Program-made: the position numbers and the translations under genes
The notes under the pieces: model-generated
The model's input: only the letters and a program-made list of their open reading frames with translations
What the model was told of the DNA's origin: nothing
Database searches by the model: none
NCBI RefSeq assembly: GCF_000003605.2
Contig: NW_003143793.1
Location: 640,435 to 663,665 of the forward strand
Direction of reading: 5' to 3'
DNA from: Saccoglossus kowalevskii
Taxonomy: Eukaryota; Hemichordata; Enteropneusta; Harrimaniidae
Length of the DNA: 23,231 nucleotides
Shown here: piece by piece, positions 18,825-23,231 of the stretch
How positions within the stretch are numbered: position 1 is the first letter of the stretch
Layout of the letters: the number at the start of each line of letters is the position of its first letter

Positions 18825-19146
18825 ATGAAATAAAGTGTTAGAACAGATCAACTTTATTTTAGTAAACTTGTGCATTCACCAAATTATTATTGAAATTATA
18901 ATATTAAATTTGTTGGATAATTGCAAAATGTATCAAAGAACTACCGCGACGAGCTCGACGACGTTACTAGTACTGTGGGGACAGCGCTAAATAGGAGATG
19001 TGGCAAGCCTTATTATGAGAATAAAAATATGAATATAAAATGTACTAGAAAGGCATTTTATTTAACAAATTAACAGTTAAAAGATACAATGTCACACCAC
19101 AATGTAAATCAAAACATTTTGAATTAGACACATTTTTGTTTCACTT

Positions 19147-19354
19147 TAAAAGTTTCAACGGGGGACGCGCTTTAAATGTTTATTTTAACGCATGTTCAAA
19201 GTCACACATTTCCCAAAAGTGTTTCCATGAGAGACACATATTGATTAGTGCCACAACACTTAAAGAGTTTTCCACGCGTAACACATTTCCAGTATTGAAA
19301 GGTGATTGTATTAGGGACACACTTCAAAATGTGTTCCCAAGAAAAACGTGATTT
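19147..19354 (+). repeat. Four degenerate copies of a roughly 27-nt motif
   Basis: AAAAGTGTTTCC-N4-GAGACACATTT-like units occur at about 19147-19174, 19215-19240, 19262-19289 and 19326-19354, spaced 47-68 nt. The motif is partly self-complementary (AAANTGTGT...ACACANTTT), and the last unit forms GGGACACA..TGTGTTCCC. A 71-codon frame passes through but has no known domain. Subterminal repeats of a decayed transposon, or clustered binding sites, would both fit. Confidence 0.45.
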
Positions 19355-20130
19355 AAAAAATCATTATCAGTAGATTGTGCATTACAAACAAGTGTACGTT
19401 ACACACGAGTGTATGCACCCGAAATAAATAAAATGTTGCATTTGGCGGCCAAGCACTTTTAATTATTACACAGTCCTAACAAACAAATTATGTTCTCAAG
19501 CAAATAATAATGGCGAAATAGAAAGAATTATAAGGTAAGTTTGAAAAAACATTGTATATAATTGTTGTCAACAATAATAAACATTGACAAATTATTTACT
19601 CTAAGCGCAACAAAGGGATCCTTTTCATCTTGATTATTATTTATAAATTTCAATGACAGTTGAATACAACCACCCTAATTAACAAGCATAGTGTACATTG
19701 GCGTCATTTGAACAATGTTATTCAACTGAAAAAAGGAAAACTTTCGTAGTATTCATAAGTAATGTCTTTATTGCGCTGAGAGCGTTGGAAACTAAGTTAA
19801 ATTATTTAACCATCAACCAGAATGCATATACCAATGTTTATCGTGGACACTATTGTTTAGGAAAGATATTTCACATAACACATTTTTGTTAAGTTTTAGT
19901 TTTCATATTTGTAAGGTTATTTAAAGACATTTACAGTGATATCGTGTCGTATTAACGAGTGATTTTGGTATTTTGATGAAACAATCAATTTACAATACGG
20001 TATAAATCATTGGATAGACTGTCCCTTTTTTTTAATTACATTTGCCAATGACAATAATGCACAGAAATTACTTTATAAATTACACGGCTTTAAACCAGTC
20101 TCGTGATGGCATCCAATACTTCAATGATCA

Positions 20131-20425
20131 ACCATAGCGCCCTCTCCAGCTCAGAGATGAAATCTTTGTATTGAATCTTGGTGTAAGCGATAGTTTAAGA
20201 TTTTCCTACGACCTGGTCAGTTATATCTATGTTCAATACATATACGCAGAGAATAGTCTTTATATTTGACGTACCATTGTGATTAATAGAGCTTTTTGTG
20301 TTTTCTGTTATATTTCTTTTAATATGTGATTCTTGTAATCGTGTTTTTATCAAATGTCAATAATATTGAAATCACCCAATACCATAGTGCCCCTATATTC
20401 GAGATAGATTCTTTCAATAAACCTG
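20131..20425 (+). repeat. Diverged direct repeat, offset 250 bp
   Basis: ACCATAGCGCCCTCT..TC.GAGATGA..TCTTT (20131-20173) and ACCATAGTGCCCC..TTCGAGATAGATTCTTT (20381-20423) agree at about 70% over about 43 nt. ATATCTATGTTCAATA, which follows copy 1 at 20224-20239, recurs at about 21235-21250. This looks like an old interspersed repeat of unknown family. Confidence 0.45.
20134..20145 (-). promoter_or_regulatory. CTCF-core-like AGAGGGCGCTAT, second copy
   Basis: Identical 12-mer to 4326-4337 and in the same orientation. Here it sits inside a diverged repeat whose partner about 250 bp downstream reads GTGCCCC instead, which favours repeat descent over a conserved insulator site. Confidence 0.3.
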
Positions 20426-20838
20426 ATCAATTTCTACCTTCCAATGATCCTTGCTAGGGGCGATAGCAGTTCCCTATTGAAGTAGATTTAAAGTTAAGAA
20501 TTGTAGCTATAATGTACGTAGTTGGTGTGATTGAATATATTCATATTTAAGACGGTGGAAACAAATGGGAATACGTGACGTGTAAGTAACGTAGTTTCCA
20601 AGTTTTTTTCATCTCACGTTGAGTTGTGTGTTATCATGTCAATTGAGGACACGCACACGATCTACAAACATTGCATAAAAAAAAAGATGATAAAGCCTTA
20701 GAATCACAAGAGGTCATTATTGTAAACAAAACATGTTTGGTTAGTATTAGTAAATTTTATATAAATAAAAAAATACTTTCCAATAACTTTTTATGACAAA
20801 ATGTGGGGTAAATGTAGGAGACGTTCACGGAAGCATTT

Positions 20839-20852
20839 GCCCTCAAGAGGGC
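20839..20852. repeat. Short inverted repeat GCCCTCAAGAGGGC
   Basis: Six-base arms around AA. It repeats the GCCCTC theme found at 1889-1894, 4332-4337, 5459-5464 and 20140-20145. Too short to name. Confidence 0.6.
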
Positions 20853-21787
20853 GTGATTTATCGGAATGTGTTATTACCTTATATCGCTTTGAGTGTTTTC
20901 TTTCGAATGCTGACATTGTGTTTGAAATTGACATGCTACAAACACGTCAGACACGGTGTATACCGTGTACCTTGTTCATAAAAAATAAATGTTTGTATTA
21001 TTCATTGATATCTCAGCGGAAACGTCAGTTTTAATCATGTCATGTGTCCACATGCTACATGACCGCACTGCCAAAACGTACATCAAGGATGCACGTGGTC
21101 TTTGGTTAATATGAATGCAGGACATTTAAAAAACAGCTCTGCAGTTTTAAGTTATTGTTTGAAAGTAATATGGGTAACATTGTTCCTTTGGCTTCAATTC
21201 AAATGGACTATGTCCAGTACCATATGCTCTATAATATCTATGTTCAATAAGCTGAACCAGATGAAATAGCCCTCGATAAACTTAGTTAATTGTACATTCA
21301 AAAGTGAAAAACATCCCTGTAATCAAACAACTTAGTATGTAATGCATACACATCTAAAGAAAAGGCGGCATTAAGTTTAATTCAAGCGGATGCAAGTTAT
21401 AAAATCAGACCACAGCATCTTAATTCAAGCATTTTAGAACTTCGAATTACAACACCGTATAACATTGTTTTCAATACATGTATAAAGACAATGTTGTCAT
21501 TCTCCTATATTCAGACTAAGATAACTCACGTTCAGAATTCATGTCCTGTGTAATGTCTACTACTAACTCATCTAGATAAATCGTGTACAGATAATTGAAT
21601 AACTTCTTTACAACTGTGATGGCTGTCGAATTTACGTGACTGCTATATGTACCTTCCCGGCATTGCAAAAACACTAGGACAAAATGCAGTTTGAAATTAA
21701 TAAAAGGTTTAGAGGTCGTCCGAACACATACGTGCTCGGTCACTGGGAACATAGCAAAACCATTGGATTTGTGCGGAACCCCGAAAA

Positions 21788-21871
21788 CATTTAGGTGTGC
21801 GAATACGAAATTAAATCTGTAATTTCACACAACGATGACTGCTTATCTGGAATACAAAGAATCGATGGATT
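21788..21871 (+). repeat. Interspersed repeat, copy A
   Basis: The stretch contains AAATCTGTAATTTCACAC followed by TTATCTGGAATACAAAG and CGATGGATT. It aligns with 23156-23231 from end to end at about three quarters identity, and with 23056-23100 over its first half. Confidence 0.65.
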
Positions 21872-22357
21872 TATCAGAATGTCAAAAGGGCACAAACTCT
21901 CGGAATGTGTGATCTAATAATCCGATTTATGTCGGAAAAGCTGGATAAGCAATTGGTGCGGCAGTGATTTCGACAGATTTAAGTATAGGCAGATTTTTTT
22001 ATTTCTCGGACGAAAATAACGTTACATGAATGTAAAGACTAGTGGTTCAAACCAATGAGCGGATAACACGTCACTCTTAATAATTGATAATTTCTCGCTC
22101 GTGGGCCATCAAATCATTTTTTCTTGGGGCAATAACTATTATATAACTAACTTTTTATATAATTATATATTCCTTGTCCGTTAACAATAAATCGATATCT
22201 AAGCTGTGTCATTCGATTTTGATGTCTGAAGGCTTGTCGCATGTGATTAGGCAAATGTAAGTGGGCTTTTATAAAGATCTTAACTTGTCTAAAATCGACC
22301 CCTTAATTCGAGATATATACATTGTATAAGATTATACAAATCTAACAACAATGGAGC

Positions 22358-22396
22358 AGTTATTGATATTTATTGATATAGTTATTGATATTTATT
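22358..22396 (+). repeat. 22-bp tandem repeat, 1.8 copies
   Basis: AGTTATTGATATTTATTGATAT is followed at once by AGTTATTGATATTTATT. It is a local AT-rich duplication about 220 bp left of the (ATTT)n array. Confidence 0.85.
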
Positions 22397-22615
22397 TTAT
22401 GATTTTTAATATTAATTAGATTTATAAAAAACATCAATAATTGATTGATTGTCCCATGAGACACCATATTTAAAAATTTAAATTATCTTCTTTATCATAC
22501 AACATAGGAATAAATAGATTTATTTGTTTGGATGCTCTAATCTACTTTTCGCTGTTTCAGCTGAATAAATCGTTGGCAGAAACGCCTTTAATATTTAGAT
22601 TCAAGGATAACTAAT

Positions 22616-22741
<126 letters not shown>

Positions 22742-23055
22742 CGAAAAGAAAACTAGTTTGAAGTCTCTCACTACTGCCAAGAACCTTCACTCTATGAAAG
22801 GAGTTTTTTGTATAAATGTCAAATGTCAATGTATATGTATGTTGTTGAAACCATTTCTTCTATGAATTAATTTAGGATTGCATAAACTATTCTTCATGAA
22901 AACACAAATCGGACTTAACAATTGTTGTCAATTAGGAAACATTTCCAGCCTATCGACCAACAGAGTAATACATAACTACTGGAAACGAGCTACTTCACAA
23001 CTACGGTAGCTGTGGATATTAGAATTTAGCAACCCTACTTTCACGGCATGGCAAA

Positions 23056-23231
23056 TTTAAAGCACGCGATCGAAATCCAATTTGTAATTTCCACACCGTC
23101 AACACCAGTTCCACGAATGAGAACATATCATAATAATTGACGGTCGTCGGTTAAACATCTTAGGACGTAGGTAAATTAGTAATTTCACACCGTATTATTT
23201 GATTATTTGAAATACTAAATACCGATGGATT
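23056..23231 (+). repeat. Interspersed repeat, copies B and C, cut by the window edge
   Basis: Copy B (23056-23100) has CGAAATCCAATTTGTAATTTCCACACCG. Copy C (23156-23231) has AAATTAGTAATTTCACACCG followed by TTATTTGAAATACTAAAT and CGATGGATT, where the window ends. B and C are offset by about 103 nt, so this may be the beginning of a tandem array extending right. Copy A is 1.3 kb to the left. Confidence 0.6.

Larger units (their letters stand above)
19360..21787. other. Non-coding stretch with diverged repeats
   Basis: Short frames only, including two overlapping plus-strand frames at 20793-21034 in different registers. Aside from the diverged repeats near 20.1-20.4 kb and the short inverted repeat at 20.84 kb, nothing is recognised. 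Confidence 0.55.

Overview
The window looks like AT-rich, gene-poor metazoan nuclear DNA, most likely from a marine invertebrate. The species cannot be fixed from the sequence. The evidence is one intronless class A G-protein-coupled receptor (GPCR) gene in long non-coding flanks, simple-sequence arrays of (ATT)n and (ATTT)n, many old degenerate tandem duplications and foldback sequences, and no operon-like gene packing or bacterial-type signals.

The only confident gene is on the minus strand at 12401-13387. It is a complete 328-residue seven-transmembrane receptor with an ERY motif, a CWAP motif and an NPIIY motif. Its start codon is bounded by an in-frame stop 12 nt upstream. A short upstream ORF overlaps that start out of frame, a TATA-like stretch lies about 55 nt upstream, and an AATAAA signal lies about 200 nt past the stop.

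Layout. Bases 1-1550 are non-coding with two consensus cAMP-response-element (CRE) octamers. Bases 1550-1740 hold a small GC-richer foldback patch joined to an (ATT)n array. Bases 1750-9150 are non-coding, with three separate two-copy degenerate duplications (about 2.7 kb, 3.6 kb and 7.3 kb) and a 12-bp-arm hairpin (2.05 kb). A degenerate 58-bp minisatellite of about eight units lies at 9152-9605. A cluster of nuclear-receptor-type elements (half-site, DR3, DR1) sits at 11850-11975, just past the 3' end of the receptor gene. The receptor and its promoter region follow at 12.2-13.6 kb. Bases 13.6-17.6 kb are non-coding apart from the distal half of an inverted pair. Bases 17.6-19.4 kb are AT-rich with foldback and possible terminal-inverted-repeat structures. 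Bases 19.4-23.2 kb are non-coding with diverged interspersed repeats and a long (ATTT)n array.

The most striking unexplained structure is an inverted pair. A 78-nt block 93-170 bp upstream of the receptor start codon recurs in opposite orientation about 2.7 kb further upstream. The two copies are identical except for one 10-nt indel. Both carry a TTACGTAA palindrome and an RFX-like half-palindrome around CCATGG. In a window where every other repeat pair is only about 70-80% alike, this identity implies recent origin, gene conversion or constraint. No second gene interacts with the receptor here, and no complete new multi-gene system is visible.
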